Origin: Thalassovita taeanensis
Lineage (GTDB): Bacteria > Pseudomonadota > Alphaproteobacteria > Rhodobacterales > Rhodobacteraceae
Reading direction: 5' to 3'
Assembly: GCF_900110775.1 (NCBI RefSeq)
Contig: NZ_FOEP01000010.1
Location: 1-64,000, forward strand
Length of the DNA: 64,000 nucleotides
Shown: one piece after another, positions 52,293-61,623 of the stretch
Layout: each line of letters starts with the position of its first letter
How positions within the stretch are numbered: the stretch's first letter is position 1
Made by a program: the position numbers and the translations under genes
The notes under the pieces: generated by a model
The model's input: only the letters and a program-made list of their open reading frames with translations
Database searches by the model: none
Told to the model about the DNA's origin: nothing

Positions 52293-53866
52293 ATCACACC
52301 GACCTGCCTGAACACGTTCGGTAACTCCTCCGGCATATCCTCGGCGATCAAGCCGGGACCAAAGCTGCGCGCGCATTCCACATGCAGCCAGGCTGCTGCT
52401 TCCGCCGCCGCGATCGGGGAAAACCCACGTGCCAGAAGTCCGGCGATAAAACCGGCCAGCACGTCACCGGACCCCGCCGTCGCCAACCAAGGCGCTGTAC
52501 GGTCGTAGAGGGCCGAACTGATGCTACATTGCCCGTCCGGTCCGGCGATCACCGTATCCGCTCCTTTATATAACACGGTACAGTCGGCCCTTGCGGCCGC
52601 CTCGCGCGTAGCATCAACCTTGGAGTAGGCTGGGCCCTTAGTTGGCCTCGCATCGAATTTCGCGGCAATGTCGGGGAACAGGCGTTTGAACTCGCCCCCG
52701 TGCGGGGTCAGAACGCAGTCCTTGTGCAGCATGTCAAACAGCGCCTCTGGATCCTGTGTAAATGCAGTCAGCGCGTCCGCGTCCAAAACCGTTGCACGTT
52801 GCGCCGCCAACGCCACCGGAACCAATTCACGCGCGCGTTCAACCCCCAACCCCGGTCCAAGGCATAGCGCGTTGAAGCGCGGGTCCTGCAACAAAGCCTG
52901 CAATGCAGCACCATCGCAAACGCGCTTCAACATCAACGCAGTGATCTGGCTTGCCACCTCTTGCTGCGCTGCGGGCGGCACGCCCACGGTGACCAGCCCC
53001 GCCCCGATCCGCAACGCGCCCCGCGCCGCCAGCCGTGCCGCGCCCGTTTGCCCCGGACCGCCCGACAGGATCAACGCATGACCGTGTGAGTATTTATGGC
53101 CGGTGCTAAGCTTTTCGAGCCTTTCACGCGCCCCCGAAACCTTCCACACGGCATCGGATGGGCAGGTCGGACCCAGACCGATATCGACGACCCTCAGCCG
53201 ACCGCAACCGTAGGCCCCACCATAATTTTCGCAGTTCTGGCTGAGATAGTGACCGACTTTGGCCCGGTGAAAGGTGACAGTCAGATGTGCAGGCATCGCG
53301 CCGAAATCACGCCCGCTATCGCTGCAAATGCCGCTTGGGATATCCACAGCCACAAATTTTGGGGCGCCTTCTGCGCGCATGTCTTGCAGTGGTCCCGGCA
53401 TAAGGCCGTACCATGTCGCACAAGTGTCTTCCGGCATCGGGCGTGTCAGGCCCGTTCCGAACAAAGCATCGACGACCAGATCAAACGACGTGTCCTCATC
53501 TTCAAAATGATCTCTTTGCTTTTGGTCATCCCAGGGAATCGTCTCTCCCAAAGCGCACCATCGCGCGTGGTTCGCCTTGGCATCCGGCGGCAACCGTTCT
53601 GGATCACCGTAAAGGTAAACCTCAACCTCCCACCCCCAGCCATTGAGCAGCCGCGCCACCACGAATCCGTCACCACCATTATTGCCCGGACCACACAGCA
53701 CAATCGCCCTATGTGACGTCAAAGACAGCTCCGGCCATTCGGCGAACACGGCATCAACCACGCCATGCCCGGCGCGCTCCATTAGCTCCAGCCCGGTGAC
53801 GGCACCCGACTCAATCGCGGCGCGCTCGATGGCGCGCATTTGAGCAGATGTCAGCAATTCGGTCAT
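52289..53866 (-). CDS. nnr: Bifunctional NAD(P)H-hydrate repair enzyme
   Basis: This 525-residue fusion repairs hydrated NAD(P)H. The N-terminal half (about 1-210) is the epimerase (CGPGNNGGDGFVVARLLNGW, DLVVDALFGTGL). The C-terminal half (about 230-515) is the ADP-dependent dehydratase (VLTPHGGEFKRLFP, TAGSGDVLAGFIAGLLARG). Such fusions are standard in bacteria. Its 3' end overlaps the convergent Hint gene by four bases; glnB lies divergently upstream. Confidence 0.95.
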   Translation of the reverse strand: MTELLTSAQMRAIERAAIESGAVTGLELMERAGHGVVDAVFAEWPELSLTSHRAIVLCGPGNNGGDGFVVARLLNGWGWEVEVYLYGDPERLPPDAKANHARWCALGETIPWDDQKQRDHFEDEDTSFDLVVDALFGTGLTRPMPEDTCATWYGLMPGPLQDMRAEGAPKFVAVDIPSGICSDSGRDFGAMPAHLTVTFHRAKVGHYLSQNCENYGGAYGCGRLRVVDIGLGPTCPSDAVWKVSGARERLEKLSTGHKYSHGHALILSGGPGQTGAARLAARGALRIGAGLVTVGVPPAAQQEVASQITALMLKRVCDGAALQALLQDPRFNALCLGPGLGVERARELVPVALAAQRATVLDADALTAFTQDPEALFDMLHKDCVLTPHGGEFKRLFPDIAAKFDARPTKGPAYSKVDATREAAARADCTVLYKGADTVIAGPDGQCSISSALYDRTAPWLATAGSGDVLAGFIAGLLARGFSPIAAAEAAAWLHVECARSFGPGLIAEDMPEELPNVFRQVGVI

Positions 53867-53925
53867 ACCACCCCACTATGCGATTCAATTTCGATCATTA
53901 TTTAATCAACACGCCTAATATTTAG

Positions 53926-54378
<453 letters not shown>

Positions 54379-54409
54379 TTATCCAAAATAAAACGAAAGG
54401 GACAAGGGA

Positions 54410-55816
54410 ATGAGCATAGACGCAGTTCTCAAACTCATGAAAGACGAAGAGATCGAGTATCTCGACGTTCGCTTCACCGATCCGCGCGGCAAGCTGCAGC
54501 ACGTGACCGTGATCTGCGACGAAGTCGATGCCGATTTCCTCGAAGGCGGCTTCATGTTCGACGGCTCTTCGATCGCGGGCTGGAAGTCGATCGAAGCTTC
54601 CGACATGAAACTGATTTTCGACACCGAAAGCGTTTATATCGACCCTTTCTATGCCGAAAAAACCCTGTGTATCCATTGCTCGGTCGTCGAGCCGGACACT
54701 GGCGAAGCCTATGACCGCGACCCGCGTGGCACGGCGCAGAAAGCCGAAGCCTATCTGATCTCTTCGGGTATTGGCGACACCGCGTTCATGGGCCCTGAGG
54801 CCGAGTTCTTCCTGTTCGACAACGTCAAATACTCGAACAGCATGAACAAAGTGTCCTTTGAAGTGGACGCTCTGGACGCCTCCTGGAACACCGACACCGA
54901 TTACGAGATGGGCAACACCGGCCATCGTCCCGGCATCAAAGGCGGCTATTTCCCGGTCAACCCGACCGACGATGCGCAGGATCTGCGTTCGGAAATGCTC
55001 AGCACGATGAAGCGCATGGGCATGAAGGTTGACAAGCACCACCACGAAGTGGCGTCTTGCCAGCATGAGCTGGGTCTGGTGTTCGGTTCGGTCACCAAGC
55101 AGGCTGACGAGATCCAGAAATACAAATACGTGATCCATAACGTGGCTCAAGCCTATGGCAAATCGGCGACCTTCATGCCGAAACCCATCAAAGGCGACAA
55201 CGGCACCGGCATGCACGTAAACATGTCGATCTGGAAAGACGGCAAGCCGCTTTTCGCAGGTGACAAATATGCCGATCTGTCGTCCGAAGCGCTGTATTTC
55301 ATTGGCGGGATCCTGACCCACGCCAAAGCACTGAATGCTTTCACCAACCCGTCGACCAACAGCTATAAGCGTCTGATCCCTGGCTTCGAAGCCCCGGTTC
55401 TGCGCGCTTACTCGGCACGTAACCGGTCGGGCTGCGTTCGTATTCCGTGGGCGGAATCGCCCAAGGCAAAACGCGTCGAAGCACGTTTCCCCGATCCGTC
55501 GGCGAACCCCTATCTGTGCTTTGCGGCTCTGCTGATGGCTGGCCTTGACGGGATCAAAAACAAGATCGATCCGGGCGAAGCCATGGACAAGAACCTGTAT
55601 GATCTGCCTGCCGAAGAACTGGCCGATATCCCGACCGTTTGTGGCTCGCTGCGTGAGGCTCTGGACGAACTGCAGAAAGATATGGACTTCCTTCTGGCCG
55701 GTGACGTGTTCACCAAAAGCCAGATCGAAGGGTATATCGACCTGAAAATGGAAGAGCTGGAAATGTACGAGCACACTCCGCACCCGGTCGAGTACCAGAT
55801 GTATTACAGCTGCTAA
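54410..55816 (+). CDS. glnA: Glutamine synthetase type I
   Basis: This 468-residue enzyme makes glutamine from glutamate and ammonia. Motifs include [69 protein letters not shown], and the adenylylation-site region [10 protein letters not shown] (Tyr near residue 398). Length and motifs fit GSI-beta, regulated by adenylylation through PII. Confidence 0.98.
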   Translation: MSIDAVLKLMKDEEIEYLDVRFTDPRGKLQHVTVICDEVDADFLEGGFMFDGSSIAGWKSIEASDMKLIFDTESVYIDPFYAEKTLCIHCSVVEPDTGEAYDRDPRGTAQKAEAYLISSGIGDTAFMGPEAEFFLFDNVKYSNSMNKVSFEVDALDASWNTDTDYEMGNTGHRPGIKGGYFPVNPTDDAQDLRSEMLSTMKRMGMKVDKHHHEVASCQHELGLVFGSVTKQADEIQKYKYVIHNVAQAYGKSATFMPKPIKGDNGTGMHVNMSIWKDGKPLFAGDKYADLSSEALYFIGGILTHAKALNAFTNPSTNSYKRLIPGFEAPVLRAYSARNRSGCVRIPWAESPKAKRVEARFPDPSANPYLCFAALLMAGLDGIKNKIDPGEAMDKNLYDLPAEELADIPTVCGSLREALDELQKDMDFLLAGDVFTKSQIEGYIDLKMEELEMYEHTPHPVEYQMYYSC

Positions 55817-55849
55817 TTGCAGCGCGCGTCTACACGTATAGGAAGATCA

Positions 55850-55876
55850 AGGGGCGCTCACGAGTGCCCCTTTTTT
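55850..55876 (+). terminator. Terminator of glnBA
   Basis: GGGGCGCTC and GAGTGCCCC form a 9-base stem with one G-T pair and a 2-base loop, followed by TTTTTT, 35 bases after the glnA stop. Confidence 0.88.
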
Positions 55877-56022
55877 GTGCTTAGGCCCAACTCAACTTCA
55901 CAATTCCATTGTTTATTTCGCTAGAATTGTGGGATTGCCCCTGCCTCTTCTGATTTCTGCCACACAAACTCCTTTTTTCACCGACAGGTTGAGTAAACAG
56001 AACATCAAACTGGAGGTCTGTT

Positions 56023-57009
56023 ATGGAAACGGAAGACAACCGGTACTCTGCGGGACTAGTATTTCTTGGTAAAAAGCACTGCGATACACTAAGCTTGAGC
56101 AATCGGCTTCAGAGCATTCTCGAAGCAAACGGCCAGCGCATTTGCTCCGTCGACGCAATGTCAGAAACCCACTTCCGGATCACATCCGATTTGTTGGTTG
56201 TGGACCTTTCGGTCCCCGACAAACCGAACGCGAGCGATCATGCGGACTATCACAACGCGGCGCGCGATCAAGCCACCGCGGACAGCAACGCAACCCAACA
56301 AGTGCTCGATCAGGCCGAACTGATCATAAAAGTGACCCTGACGCAGCTGTCTGGCGCCGCGAAATCCGATGCACTGGCGGCAAAACGGACCTCGCAGGCC
56401 TGCCTTGCAACGCTGGTCTGTCAGATGGCCGTCTGGATGCGCCCGGAGCATGTGCAGTGGCTTAGCCCTGACACCATTCTCGACACCGACGAATTCATCA
56501 AGGCCGTGACCCGTGTCATGCCGCGGCGTGTGCGCAACACGGCTCAACGCAACGCGACACGCAGCAAACGCCCGGTAATGCAGCTTCAGCCCGCGATCAC
56601 AGCGTCCGAAACCACGGTGACGGTGGACAAGGCGCGGTTTCCGACCGTTGAAGAGACGACCCACATGCTCGAGTCCGAATACAAACGCCGCCTCAAGACA
56701 ATCAAGTCGCCCGAACAAGGGGCGCAGAATCTGTCAGATATTCGGGCTGCGATTTATGATACGGGCCCCAATGTGACCACCGCGCCGCAATCCAAGGATC
56801 AGAGTTCAACGATCCGGCTTGCCACTTGGATGGTAGCGCTGACGGTTGGTGTATTCTCTTTGCCTGTCGCAGTAAGCTTGGCGATCATCAATCTGTTCAG
56901 GGGTGAAGATCTGCGACTTGCTGGCCAGTCACTTGCGCTGACGGGACTGTTGGTGACGCTCAACGCGTCGGGTGCGACCGCACAGGTGTTGCAGGCGATT
57001 ACTGGCTGA
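56023..57009 (+). CDS. Unrecognised protein with C-terminal membrane segment
   Basis: I do not recognise a family. The 328-residue protein has a soluble N-terminal alpha/beta-looking domain (about 9-65; GLVFLGKKHCDTLSLSNRLQ, ITSDLLVVDLSVPDKPN) and a helical middle (about 80-165). A basic linker rich in Arg follows (about 165-185). A transmembrane helix near the C-terminus (TWMVALTVGVFSLPVAVSLA, about 268-292) precedes a hydrophobic tail. The ATG at 56023 follows TGGAGGTC. It stands alone between glnA and the transglycosylase gene. Confidence 0.7.
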   Translation: METEDNRYSAGLVFLGKKHCDTLSLSNRLQSILEANGQRICSVDAMSETHFRITSDLLVVDLSVPDKPNASDHADYHNAARDQATADSNATQQVLDQAELIIKVTLTQLSGAAKSDALAAKRTSQACLATLVCQMAVWMRPEHVQWLSPDTILDTDEFIKAVTRVMPRRVRNTAQRNATRSKRPVMQLQPAITASETTVTVDKARFPTVEETTHMLESEYKRRLKTIKSPEQGAQNLSDIRAAIYDTGPNVTTAPQSKDQSSTIRLATWMVALTVGVFSLPVAVSLAIINLFRGEDLRLAGQSLALTGLLVTLNASGATAQVLQAITG

Positions 57010-57126
57010 TCCAAGTGCGCGGGCAGATCGTTTGGCGGCGCGTGACTGTGACCACGCAGCAATAATTGTTGGCGTGCAATATAGGACAGGCTAGGCTTCT
57101 GACATTTATATATGCCGGAGAGCCTC

Positions 57127-57936
57127 ATGCCCCGACTTTTTTTTCAGCGCCTTGCTTTGTCTGCCGCCGTTATTTCAAGCCTCTGCACCGGCGCAGCGGC
57201 TGCCCCCTGCGGGTCCACATCCGCCGGGTATGACGCTTGGAAACAGGCATTTTCCCGCGAGGCCGCCGCCGCTGGTGTTGGACAACGAGGGTTATCTGCT
57301 CTATCCGGAGCGCGCTATGCCAGTCGGACGATCGCCGCCGATCGCAATCAGAAATCCTTCAAATACAGCCTCCAGAAATTCATGCAGGTGCGCGGTGCGA
57401 ATACGATCGTTGCACAGGGGCGAAAACGTAAGGCACGAGACGCCGGGTTCTATGCTGCGCTGGAAAAACGCTATGGTGTGCCCGCTGGGGTCGTGATCGC
57501 CATTCACGGGATGGAAACCGCATTTGGTCATTTCATGGGGGACAGCAACGTGGTGTCGGCCATTACCACCTTGGCCTATGACTGCCGCCGCTCGGATTTT
57601 TTTACCCCGCATGCCTTGGCCGCCCTGCAACTGGTGGATCGCGGCGTGATTTCATCCGGTTCTGTTGGGGCAAAGCATGGTGAGTTGGGCCATACCCAGT
57701 TCCTACCGGGCAATGTGCTGAGCTATGGCGTTGATGGAAATGGCGACGGAAGGCTGGATCTGACCAATCAGGCCGATGCGCTGACCTCGACCGCGAATTT
57801 CCTCGCCAGTAAAGGCTGGAAGCCCGGCAAAGGGTATCAGCAGGGACAGCCGAATTTCGCTGTAATCAAGCAGTGGAACGCGGCGGGCGTGTATCAGAAG
57901 GCCATAGCCATCATGGCCGAGCGGATCGACCGCTAG
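57127..57936 (+). CDS. Lytic murein transglycosylase, MltB-type, short form
   Basis: This 269-residue protein has a signal peptide (RLALSAAVISSLCTGAAAAP) and the MltB/Slt-like domain. The catalytic Glu is in VIAIHGMETAFGHFMGD, and GHTQFLPGNVLSYGVDGNGD is the conserved substrate-groove block. It lacks the C-terminal peptidoglycan-binding domain found in many homologues and is shorter than the 330-400 residue norm. I chose the ATG at 57127, after GGAGAG. Confidence 0.88.
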   Translation: MPRLFFQRLALSAAVISSLCTGAAAAPCGSTSAGYDAWKQAFSREAAAAGVGQRGLSALSGARYASRTIAADRNQKSFKYSLQKFMQVRGANTIVAQGRKRKARDAGFYAALEKRYGVPAGVVIAIHGMETAFGHFMGDSNVVSAITTLAYDCRRSDFFTPHALAALQLVDRGVISSGSVGAKHGELGHTQFLPGNVLSYGVDGNGDGRLDLTNQADALTSTANFLASKGWKPGKGYQQGQPNFAVIKQWNAAGVYQKAIAIMAERIDR

Positions 57937-57949
57937 ACCTGAGCAAGGT

Positions 57950-57972
57950 GAGTATTTGGGTCAGAAAGAAAC
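57950..57972 (+). repeat. Intergenic motif, copy 3
   Basis: The sequence reads GAGTATTT-GGG-TCAGAAAGAAACC, 13 bases after the transglycosylase stop. Like copy 1 it is preceded by AAGG. It lies in a 220-base gene-free stretch. Confidence 0.6.
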
Positions 57973-58156
57973 CAGGGGCTTGAACGCATCGGAAGCTACC
58001 TCTATTTGAGGGCAAGGTTCAGGCACCTGCCGCTCGCGGCCTTTGGCCATGGTGAAGCCCTGATACGTCTTTCCGTTGTTCTGTCCTATGGGTCATGACA
58101 CGGCAGCAAAGCGAGCGCTGTCAGGTAGAATTGACCCATGCAAAGGGCTACAATTG

Positions 58157-58600
58157 ATGGACACGTCTCTTCCTTCCCGCGAAGCGCTGAAGGCGCACGC
58201 AAAACGGCTGCGCAACTCGATGGATGCTGCCGGAACGCCGATTTCTCATGCGTTGGCTTTGGAAGCCGTGGCGCAACAATGGGGGTACCGTGACTGGAAC
58301 ACCCTGTCAGCCCGAGCTGAAGCCGCGCCAGCGATACGCTGGCAGATCGGGCAAGCGGTTCAGGGGCATTATCTGGGCCAAGGCTTTACCGGGCGAATCA
58401 AGGCCGCACACCAGTCTGGCGGCGGGTATTGGAGACTGACCTTGGTATTTGACACGCCGGTGGATGTGGTGACGTCGCCGCTGTTCAGCTCGTTCCGCAA
58501 GCAGATCAACTGCACGGTGAATTCGCAAGGCGTGACGGTCGCGGCCACATCGGACGGGCAGCCGCACGTGGTGTTGCGCGCCCGAAGTGGCGGATCATAG
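58157..58600 (+). CDS. Glyoxalase-superfamily-like small protein
   Basis: The N-terminal part of this 147-residue protein (PSREALKAHAKRLRNSMDAA, then ALEAVAQQWGYRDWNTLSAR) matches a short domain that databases label glyoxalase-related, common in Rhodobacteraceae. The rest (about 60-147) is beta-rich with no motif I recognise. No metal-binding His/Glu pattern of true glyoxalases is evident, so catalysis is unproven. I chose the ATG at 58157; the frame is open 27 codons upstream. Its end overlaps the convergent gene by 6 bases. Confidence 0.7.
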   Translation: MDTSLPSREALKAHAKRLRNSMDAAGTPISHALALEAVAQQWGYRDWNTLSARAEAAPAIRWQIGQAVQGHYLGQGFTGRIKAAHQSGGGYWRLTLVFDTPVDVVTSPLFSSFRKQINCTVNSQGVTVAATSDGQPHVVLRARSGGS

Positions 58601-59335
58601 CCGCGCGGCATCCTGCGCTGACAGTACGAAAGTGTGGATGGAAAACACCACGGCCCGGCTAAGCGGCAGGCGCATCAGGGCCTGCCGTTCGCTGCGCAAG
58701 TAGGTTTTCGTAGTATCCTGTCTGCGCGGTCCCGCCTCGGGGCGAGGTTGGTGCAGGCAGGCGTCAGCATACCATAGCGCGTTGAAACGCCAAAGCGGTC
58801 GCCCCGGCTGCACCCCGTCGAAAAGGCGCTGAACGCGCTTGGCCAGTTCTGCATCATATACGTCGACGGGGACGTGGATACCGATCAGAGGACGCATGAA
58901 TTTCTCGGCCAGAGTCCAGCTGGCCGGAAAGCACAGAACCGCGCCGGTCAGCACATGCTCTTCTCCACGTTTTTCCAACAAGCACAAGTCATCTTGCACC
59001 AGCTGCCCCAGTGTCGCCAAAGGATCGGCGCGGTCGATCTGAACCAGCTGCCCATCGGGGCGCACCACCTGCCCTGCCTGTACAGAAAAATCGGCGCGTT
59101 GACGCAGCTGTTCCAACACGACCTCGAGCAGTTCCTCAGCCGCGGGGCGTGCGGTCTCGTCCAACCGTAGAACAGCCGCACGATGATCACGTAGCAGGCG
59201 GGTACGCTCGGCCATTTGCGGGCCATACGCCTCGTCGATCAGCAACCAGTCCTTGGGCGGCAGGGGCGCTATCCCAGGTAACGGTCGCGGGGAGTGCACA
59301 TCATAGGGGATCGTGTTTTGCAATATTTCCGACAT
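58595..59335 (-). CDS. DUF3445-type (heme-dependent oxidative N-demethylase-like) protein
   Basis: This 246-residue protein resembles the DUF3445 family, some members of which are heme-dependent oxidative N-demethylase subunits. Matching segments are the N-terminal RPLPGIAPLPPKDWLLIDEA, LTGAVLCFPASWTLAEKFMR, IGIHVPVDVYDAELAKRVQR and LRSERQALMRLPLSRAVVFS. I set the start at MSEILQ (59335); the ribosome site is weak and the frame is open 41 codons further. No partner oxidase subunits are nearby. Confidence 0.75.
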   Translation of the reverse strand: MSEILQNTIPYDVHSPRPLPGIAPLPPKDWLLIDEAYGPQMAERTRLLRDHRAAVLRLDETARPAAEELLEVVLEQLRQRADFSVQAGQVVRPDGQLVQIDRADPLATLGQLVQDDLCLLEKRGEEHVLTGAVLCFPASWTLAEKFMRPLIGIHVPVDVYDAELAKRVQRLFDGVQPGRPLWRFNALWYADACLHQPRPEAGPRRQDTTKTYLRSERQALMRLPLSRAVVFSIHTFVLSAQDAARL

Positions 59336-59601
59336 GCACCAGCGGTGGCGCAAAACGCCCGCTAAAACAAGCCAGAACCACATGCGGGAGGTTTTGAAAC
59401 CCGAATATCCACCCCAACGGCGCCCCCAAAAAGACCAGCCCCGCATGACCATTGGCATAGTTCGCCCTATTCCTCCTGTCTGGTCATAGTCAAAATGACC
59501 ATCGCTTTACGCTGATGCACACAGGCCCCTGCCCCCAATCTGACCGACCGTGACCCCGCCGCTATCCGGCACGTCGCAAAAGTGATTTTAGGGGGCCAGT
59601 T
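59336..59601. promoter_or_regulatory. Divergent region with ATGACCA half-sites
   Basis: This region separates the DUF3445-type gene and the GH-like gene. It holds TGGTCAT-N7-ATGACCA (59481-59501), a perfect 7-base inverted repeat, and another ATGACCA at 59445-59451. A shared regulator is possible. I see no gene. Confidence 0.4.
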
Positions 59602-61470
59602 TTGCCAGTTTTGACACCAACAGGTATTTCACCATACCAATTCGGCGCCGATATGTTTGGTGCAAATATTCTGTCCACCCGCGACGATCTGGGCGAGGCT
59701 GGCACCTATGATGATATCTGCGAAAGCCTCGGCATAAGCGTCATCCGCTATCCCGGAGGCACGCTGACCGAGCGTTATTTCGACCTGTCCAATCCCAATC
59801 AGGACACAGCGGTCGACGTCACAAACGGCAATGAGATCCCCCTGCTGCCCTATGGCGAATTCATGGCCTATGCTGAGGATGCCGACATTGCGGTCAATAT
59901 CGTGCTGCCAACCACGTCGTACCTGTCCGAAGAAACCGATGCAAATGGCCACCGTTTTGCTCAGATAGACGAGGCCGAAGTGCGCGGGTTCATTCAGAGC
60001 ACCCTGAATGGAGAGTTTGGCGCGCCCGACATCCGGTCGTTCGAGATCGGCAACGAATATTGGGGCGTCGGGATGAGCTCGCTCGAATATGGTCGGGTTG
60101 CGGCGCGGATGTCGGAAATTATCGATGAAGAACTCAACAGTCATCCCAATGCGATCCTTTTCACTGAAACGGATGTGATCGTGCAGATGGGCACGAACTA
60201 CGGCACCGCCGGGCTTGATGGTGACTATGCCCATCTTACCAATGTTGAGGACCAGATCGCCGCGTTGAATGAGGACTACGGCCTGGCACTGGACGACAGC
60301 CATGTGTCCAACTCGGGTCAGATCGTATGGGCGCGGGTCGCCAATGAAATCATCATTGGTGAGTTCGACACTTCATCGGAACAGATGGCCATCGATGGTG
60401 TGGTCAGTCACATCTATTCACGCGGGCCAGAGATCCCTAACAGTCGCTACTTCGATCTTGCGACAGTTGAAAGCACTTGGGAAAAAGCGATTCCCGATCT
60501 GGAACGCCACGTTACCGAGTGGAATGTCTCGTCCCGCTCTGCGGCATTCGAGCGGGGCGAGGATTTTGGGCTGCTTCAGGCGCATGAAATTCTGAACGTC
60601 GCCGAGGCGATGAACCTCTTTGATGTCGAGGCGGCCTATGTCTGGCCGGTGCAACAGAACAACAACACCACACTCAGCGGAGACGAGGGCGATCTGGACC
60701 TGCGCGTGCCGGGTGAAATGTTCCGCATGATGAAGCAGAACCTGACCGATACCCGGCCTGTTGATCTGACCGGTGGGGCTGGGCGCGAAACCGAAGAGCA
60801 AACCCCGGACGCAGACATTCATATGTTTCAGGGGCAGGACCGGATCGTGTTCTATGTCGCCTCAACAACCGGTGAACAGGCGGAAACGATGATCGACCTG
60901 TCCGGCATCGTGACCGACCCAGGCCAGGTCACTGCAACCCGGCTGGGCGTGGCCCCCGGTGAGGCGCCGGGCGATGGCGCGTCGCAGGCGGCTGTCACCG
61001 GCCTGAGCCAAGACGCGGTCCTGCAAGACGGTGTGCTGATGGCCGATCTTAATGCGTACGAAATCCTTGAGGTCGTGCTCGAGGCACCGACCCTCACTGA
61101 CAACTACAGTGGATTTTTGGAGGCGAACGGATTTTTCGACCAGCCGCCAGAAGAGATGGCGGCTGACCTTGCTCCGGAAATGACCATGACCGCTCTGATG
61201 GATAACGAGGCTCCTGCCCTTTTCAACCAGACAGATGCTACGGTCGACGCGCCCACACCCGCCACCTTCGCCCCCGCAGTCGCGCAAGACAGCCCCGAAG
61301 AAGACGGCACTGACGCCTTCCTTGCCACCGTCATGCTGGCCCCGTCCGACAAAGCCCCCGACACGGAGGACACCTCAGACGAGGGCGACGACGAAAGCTC
61401 AGGCGATGACGGTGGCTTCGGCGGGATGATCGGGGCGCTTCTGCTTCTGCCACTCTTGATGTTGGGGTGA
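59602..61470 (+). CDS. GH-A-clan-like glycoside hydrolase with C-terminal membrane tail
   Basis: This 622-residue protein starts with TTG (59602), 6 bases after AGGGGG; no ATG occurs until codon 18. Residues about 10-400 look like a TIM barrel of clan GH-A: PGGTLTERYFDL, IRSFEIGNEYWGVGMS (candidate acid/base Glu152) and HVTEWNVSS (candidate nucleophile Glu306). A beta domain follows (about 410-510), then an acidic Pro/Ala/Ser linker (GDDESSGDDGG) and a final hydrophobic helix (MIGALLLLPLLMLG). No signal peptide is visible. The substrate is unknown; arabinofuranosidase-type families are the nearest guess. Confidence 0.68.
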   Translation: MPVLTPTGISPYQFGADMFGANILSTRDDLGEAGTYDDICESLGISVIRYPGGTLTERYFDLSNPNQDTAVDVTNGNEIPLLPYGEFMAYAEDADIAVNIVLPTTSYLSEETDANGHRFAQIDEAEVRGFIQSTLNGEFGAPDIRSFEIGNEYWGVGMSSLEYGRVAARMSEIIDEELNSHPNAILFTETDVIVQMGTNYGTAGLDGDYAHLTNVEDQIAALNEDYGLALDDSHVSNSGQIVWARVANEIIIGEFDTSSEQMAIDGVVSHIYSRGPEIPNSRYFDLATVESTWEKAIPDLERHVTEWNVSSRSAAFERGEDFGLLQAHEILNVAEAMNLFDVEAAYVWPVQQNNNTTLSGDEGDLDLRVPGEMFRMMKQNLTDTRPVDLTGGAGRETEEQTPDADIHMFQGQDRIVFYVASTTGEQAETMIDLSGIVTDPGQVTATRLGVAPGEAPGDGASQAAVTGLSQDAVLQDGVLMADLNAYEILEVVLEAPTLTDNYSGFLEANGFFDQPPEEMAADLAPEMTMTALMDNEAPALFNQTDATVDAPTPATFAPAVAQDSPEEDGTDAFLATVMLAPSDKAPDTEDTSDEGDDESSGDDGGFGGMIGALLLLPLLMLG

Positions 61471-61623
61471 CGGCGGCGCTGCCGCCAAAATTCCTGCATT
61501 TTGCATGACCTACCTGCGGTCCCCGGCCGCTTTTGTGCAAAACCGCCATAGACCCGCCTTGCCGCGCGGCACCGCGCGGTTTAAACCGCGCCCAACCCAA
61601 GCAGACGCGAAGAGGCCTCAGAC

